This document shows, piece after piece, positions 6,975-14,077 of a DNA stretch of 32,465 nucleotides; position 1 is the first letter of the stretch, and every line of letters begins with the position of its first letter. The stretch is from Eubacteriales bacterium (GTDB lineage Bacteria > Bacillota > Clostridia > Lachnospirales > Lachnospiraceae). The position numbers and the translations under genes were made by a program. The DNA lies in assembly GCA_030524715.1 (NCBI GenBank), contig JAUNGB010000062.1, forward strand, positions 1 through 32,465, read 5' to 3'. Below the pieces are notes generated by a model. The model was given only the letters and a program-made list of their open reading frames with translations. It searched no databases and had not been told where the DNA came from.

Positions 6975-8090
6975 TTACAATTCCTCCATCATTTCTTTTA
7001 ATTCTATCATATATTCCGGAATACAAAAACTCTGTGGACAATGTTTTTCACAAGAGCCGCAGCCAACGCAGGCCGACGGCTGTTTCTCTTCCGGCAGACT
7101 CTTCAGATTGTTCAGCCTCCATACACCATCCATTTTTGCCGCATTGTAAAATGACAGAAGGTACGGGATATCCAATCCCATCGGGCAGTCCGGACAGCAA
7201 TAGCGGCATTTGGTACAGGGAACAGATGTATTATTCCGAACAATGGCACAGGCTTTTTCGATAATCTTCTGTTCTTCATCGGAAATATCTGCCTCCTTTG
7301 AAATATTTCTGATATTATCGCTCAACTGCGCTTTATCAGACATTCCGCTTAAAATCACCTGTACATTTTTCAGGCTTTTTACCCAACGCATTGCCCAGGA
7401 AGCAACGGATTTGTCAGGCGCCGCTCCTTTCAGCACTGCATTTCCTTTTTCTCCAAGATCCGCCAGCATTCCGCCATGTACCGGTTCCATAACCATAACA
7501 GGAATATCTGCTTCCTCCAGAATTTCATAGAGCGTTTTCGCATCCTCATATAACCAGTCATAATAATTTAACTGAATTTGTACAAAATCCCAGGAACGTA
7601 CCTTGAGCATTTTTCGTAATGCGTCAGCGCTTCCATGGAAGGAAAAACCAAAATAGCGGATTTTTCCTTCTTTCTTCATCTGCTCAAAATATGCAATGCA
7701 TCCATTTTGGAGAATCTCATCCACAAAATAGTCCTGTACTCCGTGGAGCAGATAAAAATCAATATACTCCATCTGCAGCCGTTGTAACTGCTCTGCAAAC
7801 TGTGCCTTATAATCCGGATTTGCCTGAAGATTATATTTATCTGCCACATAATAACTGTTTCTCGGATATTCAGCAAGCGCTTTTCCTACAAATTCTTCAG
7901 ATTTGCCATTATGATAAATATAGGCAGTATCGTAATAATTGATGCCCTGCTTCATGGCTTCATCAATAATCGCTTTTGCACGATCATAGTCGATCGGCTG
8001 CCCCGGTTCGTCTGCTTTTATTGGGAGCCGCATGTTTCCCATGCCCAATCTGGAAAGTTTGATATCATCCTGAAAACTCTTATACTTCAT
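6975..8090 (-). CDS. aldo/keto reductase with C-terminal 2x[4Fe-4S] ferredoxin-like domain
   Basis: NAD(P)H-linked oxidoreductase of 371 residues. The TIM-barrel part (about 1-270) carries the aldo/keto tetrad Asp54 and Tyr59 (NYYDTAYIYH), Lys85 (VADKYN) and His116 (YLLHGVQD). The C-terminal part has two cysteine clusters, CTKCRYCCPDCP and CVGCGSCEKHCP, typical for two [4Fe-4S] clusters. A longer reading frame reaches 8237, but the added residues are basic, low complexity and overlap the rhamnosidase; ATG 8090 has GGAGG just upstream and matches the family start. It follows the rhamnosidase by 20 bp in one operon, so it may act on released rhamnose or on the aglycone; electron partner unknown. 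Confidence 0.9.
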   Translation of the reverse strand: MKYKSFQDDIKLSRLGMGNMRLPIKADEPGQPIDYDRAKAIIDEAMKQGINYYDTAYIYHNGKSEEFVGKALAEYPRNSYYVADKYNLQANPDYKAQFAEQLQRLQMEYIDFYLLHGVQDYFVDEILQNGCIAYFEQMKKEGKIRYFGFSFHGSADALRKMLKVRSWDFVQIQLNYYDWLYEDAKTLYEILEEADIPVMVMEPVHGGMLADLGEKGNAVLKGAAPDKSVASWAMRWVKSLKNVQVILSGMSDKAQLSDNIRNISKEADISDEEQKIIEKACAIVRNNTSVPCTKCRYCCPDCPMGLDIPYLLSFYNAAKMDGVWRLNNLKSLPEEKQPSACVGCGSCEKHCPQSFCIPEYMIELKEMMEEL

Positions 8091-8110
8091 TTCATGTCCT
8101 CCATATTCTT

Positions 8111-10819
8111 TTAAATTTGAAAGGTATAGCTTCCGCTTCCTACTGTTTCTGTTTTTCTTCCCGGCAGCACGATCTCTGCCGTTGTGTTTGCGGGAATCTC
8201 TACGGAAACCACCGTCTTTTCTTTTTCTATCCGCCATGATACAAACGCTTCACCGTAAGGTGTTTCCTCTTTTACCGATGCCCAGCGAAGGCCACAGTCC
8301 AACGCCGGTGCAATCCTGATTTTACGGTATCCCGGAGCTGCTGCCTGCAGGCCGCCCATTTCACGGTACATCCACTCTCCCACACAGCCAAACGCATAGT
8401 GATTATAGCTGTATGTACTGACGGTTCCATCCTCTCCGATCGCTCCCCAGCTTTCCCACATGGTTGTCGCTCCCTTCTCAACTTCATAGAGCCAGCTTGG
8501 GCATTTTGTCTGAAACATCAGCCTGTATGCCACATCACGTTTCCCGTTTTCACACAGAACATCCATCAAAAACGGAATGCTGAGAAAACCTGTGTCAAGA
8601 CATCCGTTGTTTTTCTCAATCATATCACAGAGATGCCCTACCATAAGCGGCCTGACTTCTTCTGTCACAAGGCCGTTTTTCAGGGCAATAACATAGATTC
8701 CCTGAAAATCTGCTTCCATAGTTCCGTCCTCACGGACATATTCCGCAATGAAAGCTGCACGGATCTTTTCATACAGGGATCGGTAATATGCTGCATCCTC
8801 CTTCTGTCCGAGAGCTTCTGCCACCTTTACCATGGTTCTGGCACTGAATGCATAATAAGCGGGCGCCACGATCCCCATTGTTTTATATGCAGTCTGCATC
8901 ATGGCGCTTCCATCCGGATTGCCGAGGACAAGACTTGGAATCAGCCAATCGCCATAATGAAAATCCGTATTCCATAAATAACGGCTTCGTTCTTTTCGCT
9001 CTTCACTCCAGTTTTCGTATCCTTTGGGATGGAAATTTGCAGCACGGCGCCGGATATAACCCATCCATTTTTTCATAGCATCATAGTTTTCCTCCAGGAT
9101 CTGCCTGTCACCGTAAGCCTGGTATACGGCATACGGCACAACAATCACCGCATCACCCCACCCGCAGCTTGTATCCGTATTGGTAGAATGTTTGATAAAA
9201 ATCTCATAGGCTTTCAGATAAGGAACGATCATGGGAACCGCGCCATCCTCCAACTGGTCTGCACGCACATTTGCCATCCATCCGGTCAGAAACGCATCCG
9301 CATTCCGAAGGAAGCAAAGGGTCGGTGAATACGCCATAATGTCTCCTGTCCATCCGGCTTTTTCTCTCTGGGGACAATCTGTGGGAATGGAGATCGTATT
9401 GGCCACCTGACTCCACCAGATATTTTTCTGCAGACGGTTGATCCGCTCTTCTGAGGTTTCAAAATGCCCGATATCCTCCATTTCGCTGGAAAGTACGTGA
9501 ACTTTAAACTGTTCCGGCGTCATATCGCCCGGCCATCCACTGATCCGCACATAACGGAAGCCGTGATACGTGAAATGAGGGCGGTAGGTCTGTCTGCCTT
9601 CTTTTGTAATATACACATCCATCTGTTCTTTGTTGCTTCCCAGAATATTGTGAAAATAATTTCCTTCCTCATCCAGAATCTCCGAATGCTCAAACCTAAT
9701 CGAAATACCGGCTGCTGCTTCCAGTGTAAATTCCAAGTGCCCGGCAACCACCTGCCCCACATCCAGAATCACTTCCCCTTTGGGTGAGCGAAGGATCTCC
9801 TTAGGTACAAGACATTTGATCGTGCGCACAGGCGGAGCATACTGCCCGATCAGGTTGTCCATGGAATATTCCGCCTTTTTTACCGGTTTCCACCCGGAAT
9901 CATCAAAACCCGGACAGCTCCATCCGGCCATTTCCTTCCCTGCATCATACTTTTCTCCAACAAAAAGATCCGAATAGAGAATCGGTCCTGTAGAAGATAC
10001 GCCCCTCTCTGCGCAAATGGTTTCCACTGTGCCATCTTCATAAGTCAGTTCTGCTTCCAGGAGTAGTCCAAGCTTATCTCCATACTGGCAGGAATCGCCG
10101 CTCACACCAACACGTCCTGCCCACCAGCCGTCTCCCAAAATTACGCCAAATACATTTTCTTCGTTTTGAAGCAGTCCGGTCACATCATAGGTCTGATACT
10201 GCAAAATTTTATGGTAGGAAGTATTTTCCGGCGCAAACTCACGGCTGTCTACTCTGCATCCGTTTATTTCTAATTGATAAAGCCCATGGGCAGTAACGTA
10301 TACACGCGCTTTCTTCAAAGCTTTCTTCACCTGAAAAGGGATCCGGATATACTGCGCAGGCTGAAATTCAGCAAAATCCCTCTCTTTTCCTGCGAAACTG
10401 TTCTTACCGACAGTCTCAGTGTCCATCGTCTTGCCCTTCCAACTGTTTTCCGTTGGAATCTGCTCCGGTTCCACCCATCCGCCAACAAAGGCCGTTCCAA
10501 GCCTCCCTGTTTCAAAGCCGCTCTCCATCTCTGCACGGTTTCCATAATTATCCCATACCTTCAAAAGAATCCGGTAAGAAGTCATAGGCCTTGTTTTCCA
10601 GTCCGGTACTGTCACTTCTATACTCTGCCTGGATTCCATTCTTCCCGTATCTGCTTCCAGGATGTCGTCAGAATAAATCCTGATCCGGTAAGCAGTCTGA
10701 AAGACGTTTTTTTCGGAACTGACCAGCTTCCAGCCAAATCTCGGAGTTCGGCAGTCAATGCCAAGCGGCGCTTTCTGATGCTCGACCACCAAATCCTTTA
10801 ATGCTAATTTCAGACTCAT
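8111..10819 (-). CDS. alpha-L-rhamnosidase, glycoside hydrolase family 78
   Basis: Inverting exo-hydrolase that removes terminal alpha-L-rhamnose from plant glycosides or polysaccharides. The 902 residues show the GH78 order: N-terminal fibronectin-like domain (1-105), Bac_rhamnosid_N carbohydrate-binding-like domain (about 155-320, with GDGWWAGRVG), linking beta domain (about 330-445), (alpha/alpha)6 catalytic domain (about 450-815) and C-terminal beta domain (about 820-902). The hallmark DCPQREKAGWTGD is at 481-493, giving Glu486 as probable general acid; TTMWESWGA gives Glu789 as probable base. No signal peptide, so it works in the cytosol on imported rhamnosides. ATG 10819 follows GAGGAGG. 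First gene of the operon with the Fe-S aldo/keto reductase. Confidence 0.95.
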   Translation of the reverse strand: MSLKLALKDLVVEHQKAPLGIDCRTPRFGWKLVSSEKNVFQTAYRIRIYSDDILEADTGRMESRQSIEVTVPDWKTRPMTSYRILLKVWDNYGNRAEMESGFETGRLGTAFVGGWVEPEQIPTENSWKGKTMDTETVGKNSFAGKERDFAEFQPAQYIRIPFQVKKALKKARVYVTAHGLYQLEINGCRVDSREFAPENTSYHKILQYQTYDVTGLLQNEENVFGVILGDGWWAGRVGVSGDSCQYGDKLGLLLEAELTYEDGTVETICAERGVSSTGPILYSDLFVGEKYDAGKEMAGWSCPGFDDSGWKPVKKAEYSMDNLIGQYAPPVRTIKCLVPKEILRSPKGEVILDVGQVVAGHLEFTLEAAAGISIRFEHSEILDEEGNYFHNILGSNKEQMDVYITKEGRQTYRPHFTYHGFRYVRISGWPGDMTPEQFKVHVLSSEMEDIGHFETSEERINRLQKNIWWSQVANTISIPTDCPQREKAGWTGDIMAYSPTLCFLRNADAFLTGWMANVRADQLEDGAVPMIVPYLKAYEIFIKHSTNTDTSCGWGDAVIVVPYAVYQAYGDRQILEENYDAMKKWMGYIRRRAANFHPKGYENWSEERKERSRYLWNTDFHYGDWLIPSLVLGNPDGSAMMQTAYKTMGIVAPAYYAFSARTMVKVAEALGQKEDAAYYRSLYEKIRAAFIAEYVREDGTMEADFQGIYVIALKNGLVTEEVRPLMVGHLCDMIEKNNGCLDTGFLSIPFLMDVLCENGKRDVAYRLMFQTKCPSWLYEVEKGATTMWESWGAIGEDGTVSTYSYNHYAFGCVGEWMYREMGGLQAAAPGYRKIRIAPALDCGLRWASVKEETPYGEAFVSWRIEKEKTVVSVEIPANTTAEIVLPGRKTETVGSGSYTFQI

Positions 10820-10890
10820 AGCTCCTCCTCATCTCCCGGTCGTACCGGGGAATACTAATATCGATCAGCTTCATCTCACTTCTTGTCTTC

Positions 10891-10919
10891 ATTATACAGA
10901 GGAATCTTCCAGATTACCA
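10891..10919 (-). promoter_or_regulatory. promoter of the rhamnosidase operon, weak -35
   Basis: Perfect TATAAT on the - strand at 10896-10891; the -35 position (10919-10914) reads TGGTAA, a poor box. The candidate operator ends 33 bp upstream of the -10. The distance to the start codon is about 70 nt. Confidence 0.55.
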
Positions 10920-10929
10920 TGACCGCCTG

Positions 10930-10952
10930 TAATCAATTAGATTGACTTTATT
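10930..10952 (-). promoter_or_regulatory. candidate AraC operator shared by rhamnosidase operon and regulator gene
   Basis: Second copy of the 23-bp motif described at 5524-5546. It contains a perfect dyad TCAAT-CTA-ATTGA. It overlaps the TTGACT -35 box of the divergent araC-type gene, so one protein bound here could activate the rhamnosidase operon and damp its own gene. Confidence 0.65.
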
Positions 10953-10970
10953 CATTGTTTTCTTTATAAT
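10942..10970 (+). promoter_or_regulatory. sigma-A promoter of the AraC-type regulator
   Basis: TTGACT at 10942-10947 and TATAAT at 10965-10970 with a 17-bp spacer, one base short of perfect. The -35 box lies inside the candidate operator. Confidence 0.75.
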
Positions 10971-11043
10971 TTAATAAAACCATTTTGACCGTTCGAATCT
11001 ATGGTGTGGAGTACAACAGGCAAAGGATCGATGAGGGTAGAGT

Positions 11044-11925
11044 ATGAATTACGGAATGATCATTGATAAACTGAATCATTATGAAAATGATGAATTGTTT
11101 TATAAGGAATATTATAATACGAAAAAGGCAGAATTGCCAGTCGAAGAAATTCTGAAGCGCCACAGGGATGAACAGGAATTGCTGGGATATGTCCTGCATC
11201 CTGAGGATCTGGAAGTCAACCATCTTGAAGAAGGGGATCTCTGTATTATGGCGCCCCATGTCACCCATGGCATTGAAGTATTCGACGACAGCGTGATCTT
11301 AAATATCCTGATCCGCCACAGCACCTTTATGGACATTTTTATCAATACAATCCGGGATAAAACACAAATTTCCATGTTTTTCCTAAATAATATTTATTCC
11401 AAAAAGAAGCTGCCTTATCTTCTGTTTCATACGGATGGCGATCTGACGATCCGGAATTATATCCTGGATATGTATATCGAGCAGAGCAACCTGGATGAAT
11501 TTTCCGACCGAATCATCTGCAGTATCATGACGATATTTTTCACTCAGCTCATCCGGCTTCACAAAAAAAATCTTGAGATTCCGGAGAGTTATAAGCAAAA
11601 AAACGCCTGCGAAAATGATATTTTCAACTATATTGTAAACAACTATGCGGAAACCTCCCTGGAGCAGGTTGCAAAACATTTTCACTTTTCGGTACCCTAT
11701 TGTTCAAAGCTGATCAAAGATATTGCCGGCTGTACATTCTCTGAGTTTCAGGAAAACATCCGGCTGCAGCAAAGCGAGAATTATTTATTATATACCCAGT
11801 TAAGCGTTGCGGATATCAGTGAAAAGATCGGTTTTAAAAATCCGGAAACATTTATCCGAATGTTTAAACGCCACCGAAAAATGACCCCAAGCAAATACAG
11901 GAAGGTCAATACAGGAAACGTATGA
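11044..11925 (+). CDS. AraC-family transcriptional regulator with a shortened sensor domain
   Basis: A 293-residue regulator, divergent from the rhamnosidase operon. The C-terminal part (about 190-290) holds two helix-turn-helix motifs: SLEQVAKHFHFSVPYCSKLI and SVADISEKIGFKNPETFIRM followed by the family end RHRKMTPSKYRK. The N-terminal part has the opening seen in related regulators (MNYGMIIDKLNHYENDELFY) and the end of the cupin (LEEGDLCIMAPHVTHGI), but the middle of the cupin, with its usual HxHxxxE(L/M)xYVxxG block, is absent; the break is near residue 59 (nt 11220). AraC regulators of this architecture are about 340-350 residues, so some 50-60 residues appear lost in frame. Start ATG has GAGGG 6 bases upstream. 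Probable regulator of the rhamnoside genes, perhaps no longer sugar-responsive. Confidence 0.85.
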   Translation: MNYGMIIDKLNHYENDELFYKEYYNTKKAELPVEEILKRHRDEQELLGYVLHPEDLEVNHLEEGDLCIMAPHVTHGIEVFDDSVILNILIRHSTFMDIFINTIRDKTQISMFFLNNIYSKKKLPYLLFHTDGDLTIRNYILDMYIEQSNLDEFSDRIICSIMTIFFTQLIRLHKKNLEIPESYKQKNACENDIFNYIVNNYAETSLEQVAKHFHFSVPYCSKLIKDIAGCTFSEFQENIRLQQSENYLLYTQLSVADISEKIGFKNPETFIRMFKRHRKMTPSKYRKVNTGNV

Positions 11926-11938
11926 TCCTGCCGCATAT

Positions 11939-11985
11939 CCTGTCTGTCAAGAATCAGATTTCTTTGACAGGCAGGGTTTGTTTTG
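11939..11985 (+). terminator. intrinsic terminator of the AraC-type gene
   Basis: CCTGTCTGTCAA (11939-11950) pairs with TTGACAGGCAGG (11964-11975) with one mismatch, followed by GTTTGTTTT. It lies 13 bp after the stop codon. Confidence 0.75.
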
Positions 11986-12120
11986 CGACAGCTTATGCTG
12001 ATAATCCTTTCTGGTATTTACTATTTTCTCATGGCACAACGCGATCTGTCTTTTTGTCTTATAATAATTACTGTTTCCTTTTTCTTTATGCTCTAAAGCG
12101 TGTTTTGTTGTGGCAATCTC
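11985..12120 (-). pseudogene. tnpB: internal fragment of an IS200/IS605-type TnpB
   Basis: The - strand encodes a basic stretch including KHALEHKEKGNSNYYKTKRQ, then IALCHEKIVNTRKDYQHKLS. This matches the conserved TnpB/OrfB segment usually written KLSRKxKGSxNxxKxRxxVAxxHxKIxNxRKDFxHKLS, which precedes the RuvC-like domain. The match starts and ends abruptly: upstream residues look random, and after HKLS the frame runs into the terminator of the AraC gene and stops. About 45 codons of a protein normally near 370-400 residues remain, with no catalytic DED residues, so it cannot act. It shows that an insertion element once lay here. No terminal ends of the element were found in the flanks. Confidence 0.65.
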
Positions 12121-12163
12121 AATTCTATGATACACTATGGCTAAGAACTTTGAAACTGCATAG

Positions 12164-12178
12164 ACTATTATAGATAGT
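12164..12178 (+). promoter_or_regulatory. dyad upstream of the antitoxin gene, possible autoregulatory operator
   Basis: ACTAT-TATAG-ATAGT is a perfect 5-bp inverted repeat with 5-bp spacer, 17 bp before the antitoxin start. Type II toxin-antitoxin operons are normally repressed through such dyads by the antitoxin. No convincing -35/-10 pair was found; TTGAAA at 12154-12159 may contribute. Confidence 0.35.
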
Positions 12179-12195
12179 ACGAATGGAGTGATAAT

Positions 12196-12366
12196 ATGGA
12201 ATTGACAAAGAGCAGACAGGCAGATGCCCTGAACGAGAATGAACATTTCCTGCGCATATTGGATAGAGGAATTGATGATATGGAGGCTGGCAGAGAATTA
12301 CCACTGGATGACGCTTTCAAAAAAATCACAGAATTGAGAGATGCCAGAAGAAATGCACGAGTATAA
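12196..12366 (+). CDS. antitoxin-like small protein of a RelE/ParE-type system (orphan)
   Basis: A 56-residue acidic-basic helical protein: it opens MELTKSRQADALNENEHFL, has RGIDDMEAGRELPLDDAFKK in the middle and ends ELRDARRNARV. This fits the small helical antitoxins found in front of RelE/ParE toxins. GGAG at 12185-12188 lies 7 bases before the ATG. The toxin start (12353) overlaps its 3' end by 14 bp, the usual tight coupling of such pairs. The toxin is truncated, so this antitoxin has no partner here; it may be a harmless remnant or could still bind toxins from elsewhere in the genome. The family call rests mainly on the neighbour. Confidence 0.6.
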   Translation: MELTKSRQADALNENEHFLRILDRGIDDMEAGRELPLDDAFKKITELRDARRNARV

Positions 12367-12472
12367 AGTTATTTTAACCTGGGAAGCAATTTATGATGTG
12401 ACCGATATTACAGACTACATTGAAGCCGAGTTTGGGCAGGCCCGAGCTGACCGTTTCCAAGAAGATATTAAA
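12353..12472 (+). pseudogene. RelE/ParE-family toxin, truncated after 40 residues
   Basis: The N-terminus MHEYKVILTWEAIYDVTDIT followed by DYIEAEFGQARADRFQEDIK is that of RelE/ParE-type toxins, which are usually about 95-110 residues. After Lys40 the frame enters unrelated sequence (PVFPYMCSN and onward) and runs to a stop at 12742, so the strands with the catalytic or contact residues are missing. The break at 12472/12473 coincides with the start of the conjugative-element-like segment, so an insertion or deletion event probably cut the toxin. An in-frame ATG 12 bases earlier (12341) is possible but lies deeper in the antitoxin gene; ATG 12353 fits known family starts. Confidence 0.65.
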
Positions 12473-12730
12473 ATCCCTGTATTCCCCTATATGTGTTCCA
12501 ACATGATTGCCTATGCAATCGGAACACGCACAGCCTGTCCCACAGGCTGCACCTCAAAAACAGCAAGCACTGCCTGTGTCCGGACACACAGGCAAAATCC
12601 CCTGGCCGTCTGCCCGCCGTTTCAGGTGGATTTCATCAGGGAGGCATCCCTGACCCTCTGTGATTTTATTTTTTCTTTACTTGACCGCCCCTGCCGATTT
12701 TGCTACAATTATCCGTGGATACATCTATCC
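12473..12730 (+). other. non-coding, hairpin-rich segment of mobile-element origin; possible oriT remnant
   Basis: Three stems lie in a row: GTGTTCC/GGAACAC with inner ATTGC/GCAAT (12493-12527), CAGCCTGT/ACAGGCTG with a 3-base loop (12531-12549), and GCCTGTGT/ACACAGGC with a 6-base loop (12572-12593). A C-rich stretch and TTTTATTTTTTCTTTACTTG follow. No plausible protein is encoded. It lies directly before the relaxase fragment, where origins of transfer are commonly found, and directly after the cut toxin. Confidence 0.4.
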
Positions 12731-13612
12731 AGACAACCTTGATTATAAGCATTACCATGATTGCAAAAAAAGTTATTGGGATATCCGCAGCCTCAGTGAC
12801 AAATTATGCCAGAAACATGGCCTCTCCGTTATTGAACCGACTGGAAAACGGGGCATGAAATATAAGGAATGGTCGGCAAATAAAGAGGACAAAGGTTGGA
12901 AGATTCAAATACAGAAAGATATCAACCAGACAATCAAATTTTCCTCCACGTATGAGGAATTTCTCGCACTGATGAAGGCAAAAGGGTAGGAAATGAAGAA
13001 CACTTCTTTTGACGAAAACGGTGGAAAATATATTACTTTCCGGCCATTGGAAAAAACCGACCGGTAAGAGGGAGCGCAAGATCTCTCGGTGCAAATTTTA
13101 CCAAAGAGAGGATCAAAGAACGGATAGAGAACGAACGCCGCCGGTCTGTCCCCTTTTCAAAATCCGAAAGAAATGTGCGTCAGATTATCGACACCAGTGC
13201 TGATCCGAAATTTGCGGAAAGCACCGGACTTTTAAAATGGGCTAACAAGGAAAATCTGAAAATTGCGGCAAAGACATATAGCCTTATGACCGGCAAAAAT
13301 ATCCATAATTTTTCAGAATTAAACGAGAGGATTTCTTCATTCCAGGAACAGTCAAAAGCTGCCAATCAAAGCATCGTTTCGCTGGAACATCAGATGCGGG
13401 AATTAGCAGAAACGATCAAATATGCGGAACAATACAAGGAAAACAAATCATATAATGACCGATACGAAAAAGTCAAAGATCAGGACAGATTTCTGCGTAA
13501 ATATGAATCGCATATCATTCTTTTTGCCGGCGCTGAACGTATGCTGCAGCGCAAAGGAATAGATCCGCAGCATATAAATCTGGCAGCGACTCCGCTAAGA
13601 ATCGCTGCCTAG
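12730..13612 (+). pseudogene. relaxase/mobilization nuclease, broken (internal fragment)
   Basis: Coding remnant of a Mob-type relaxase that nicks oriT in conjugative or mobilizable elements. Frame 1 gives YKHYHDCKKSYWDIRSLSDK, then HGLSVIEPTGKRGMKYKEWS and TIKFSSTYEEFLALMKAKG, and meets TAG at 12987-12989; the same frame then continues to about 13060 (KNTSFDENGGKYITFRPL). A frameshift near 13061-13064 moves to the frame that begins VRGSARSLGANFTKERIKER and stays open to 13612, with a coiled-coil-like stretch (SELNERISSFQEQSKAANQS and onward). The N-terminal catalytic domain with Tyr and the His triad is missing, and the C-terminal end is cut after HINLAATP. So it is non-functional and lacks both ends. 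Confidence 0.8.
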
Positions 13613-13615
13613 ATT
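13577..13615. terminator. strong hairpin in the overlap of two converging genes
   Basis: AATCTGGCAGCGA (13577-13589) pairs with TCGCTGCC (13602-13609) and, across a one-base bulge, AGATT (13611-13615): 13 bp in all. It spans the ends of the relaxase remnant (+) and the winged-helix gene (-). U-runs are weak on both sides, so termination is likely but not certain. Confidence 0.5.
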
Positions 13616-14026
13616 TGCATTGAACCGATACCCAACGCCCCACACCGTTTGTATGTAAATCGGCTTTTCTGGATTATCCTCAATCTTCTTTCGGATATGG
13701 CTGATGTGGCTCATGACGATATTGTAATCGCCGGAATACGGTTCATCCCAAAGAAGATCGTAGATAATCTCTTTTGTGAATATCCTTCCTGGACTGCGTG
13801 CCAGAAGATAAAGAATTTCAAACTGCGTGAACGTCAATCCGGCTTCTTTTCCCCGGTGATATACTTCTCTTGTTCCGGGATAGATAGCTAAATCACGAAA
13901 ATATAATATTTTCTCTGCCGTCTGCTCCATATACTCAAAATTTTCTTTATTCATCAACGCTGACACAACTTTATCCGCCACTTCTTCTTCGCTGTCTGCA
14001 AAGGTAATCACAAGCACTTTTCCTAT
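13595..14026 (-). CDS. winged-helix (OmpR/PhoB-type) regulator without receiver domain, start codon ATA
   Basis: The C-terminal two-thirds is a typical OmpR-type DNA-binding domain: RDLAIYPGTREVYHRG, LTFTQFEILYLLARSPGRIF, then SHIRKKIEDNPEKPIYIQTV and WGVGYRF at the end. The short N-terminal part (GKVLVITFADSEEEVADKVV) is not a phosphoacceptor receiver, so it would act as a one-component regulator; such proteins are common next to integrative elements. GGAGGTGAT is followed after 3 bases by ATA-GGA-AAA-GTG, where an ATG would be expected, suggesting loss of the start codon (14024-14026). The alternatives, TTG 14065 or GTG 14017, have no or badly spaced ribosome sites. Expression may therefore be poor. 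Last gene of the hydrolase-DUF4405 unit. Confidence 0.65.
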   Translation of the reverse strand: MGKVLVITFADSEEEVADKVVSALMNKENFEYMEQTAEKILYFRDLAIYPGTREVYHRGKEAGLTFTQFEILYLLARSPGRIFTKEIIYDLLWDEPYSGDYNIVMSHISHIRKKIEDNPEKPIYIQTVWGVGYRFNANLGSDS

Positions 14027-14077
14027 AGTATCACCTCCACTATTCCATAAATTGATCCCCCACAAATATATGCTTCA

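Noticed and set aside
8090-8237. Longer start of the Fe-S aldo/keto reductase
   Set aside because: The extra 49 residues are basic and of low complexity, overlap the rhamnosidase 3' end in another frame, and the ATG at 8090 has a GGAGG site and the family start.
8399-8977. Long + strand frames opposite the rhamnosidase
   Set aside because: Antisense shadows without ribosome sites or family features; the - strand gene explains the open frames.
12660-12729. N-terminal part of the frame leading into the relaxase (begins MILFFLYL)
   Set aside because: The relaxase-like residues begin only near 12730; what precedes is frame read-through of non-coding DNA.
12473-12742. Extension of the toxin frame past residue 40
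   Set aside because: The residues do not fit a RelE/ParE fold, and the DNA is hairpin-rich, non-coding in character and continuous with element sequence.
14027-14065. TTG start at 14065 for the winged-helix regulator
   Set aside because: No ribosome site before it, and the added residues (WGINLWNSGGDT) are the translated ribosome-site region itself.
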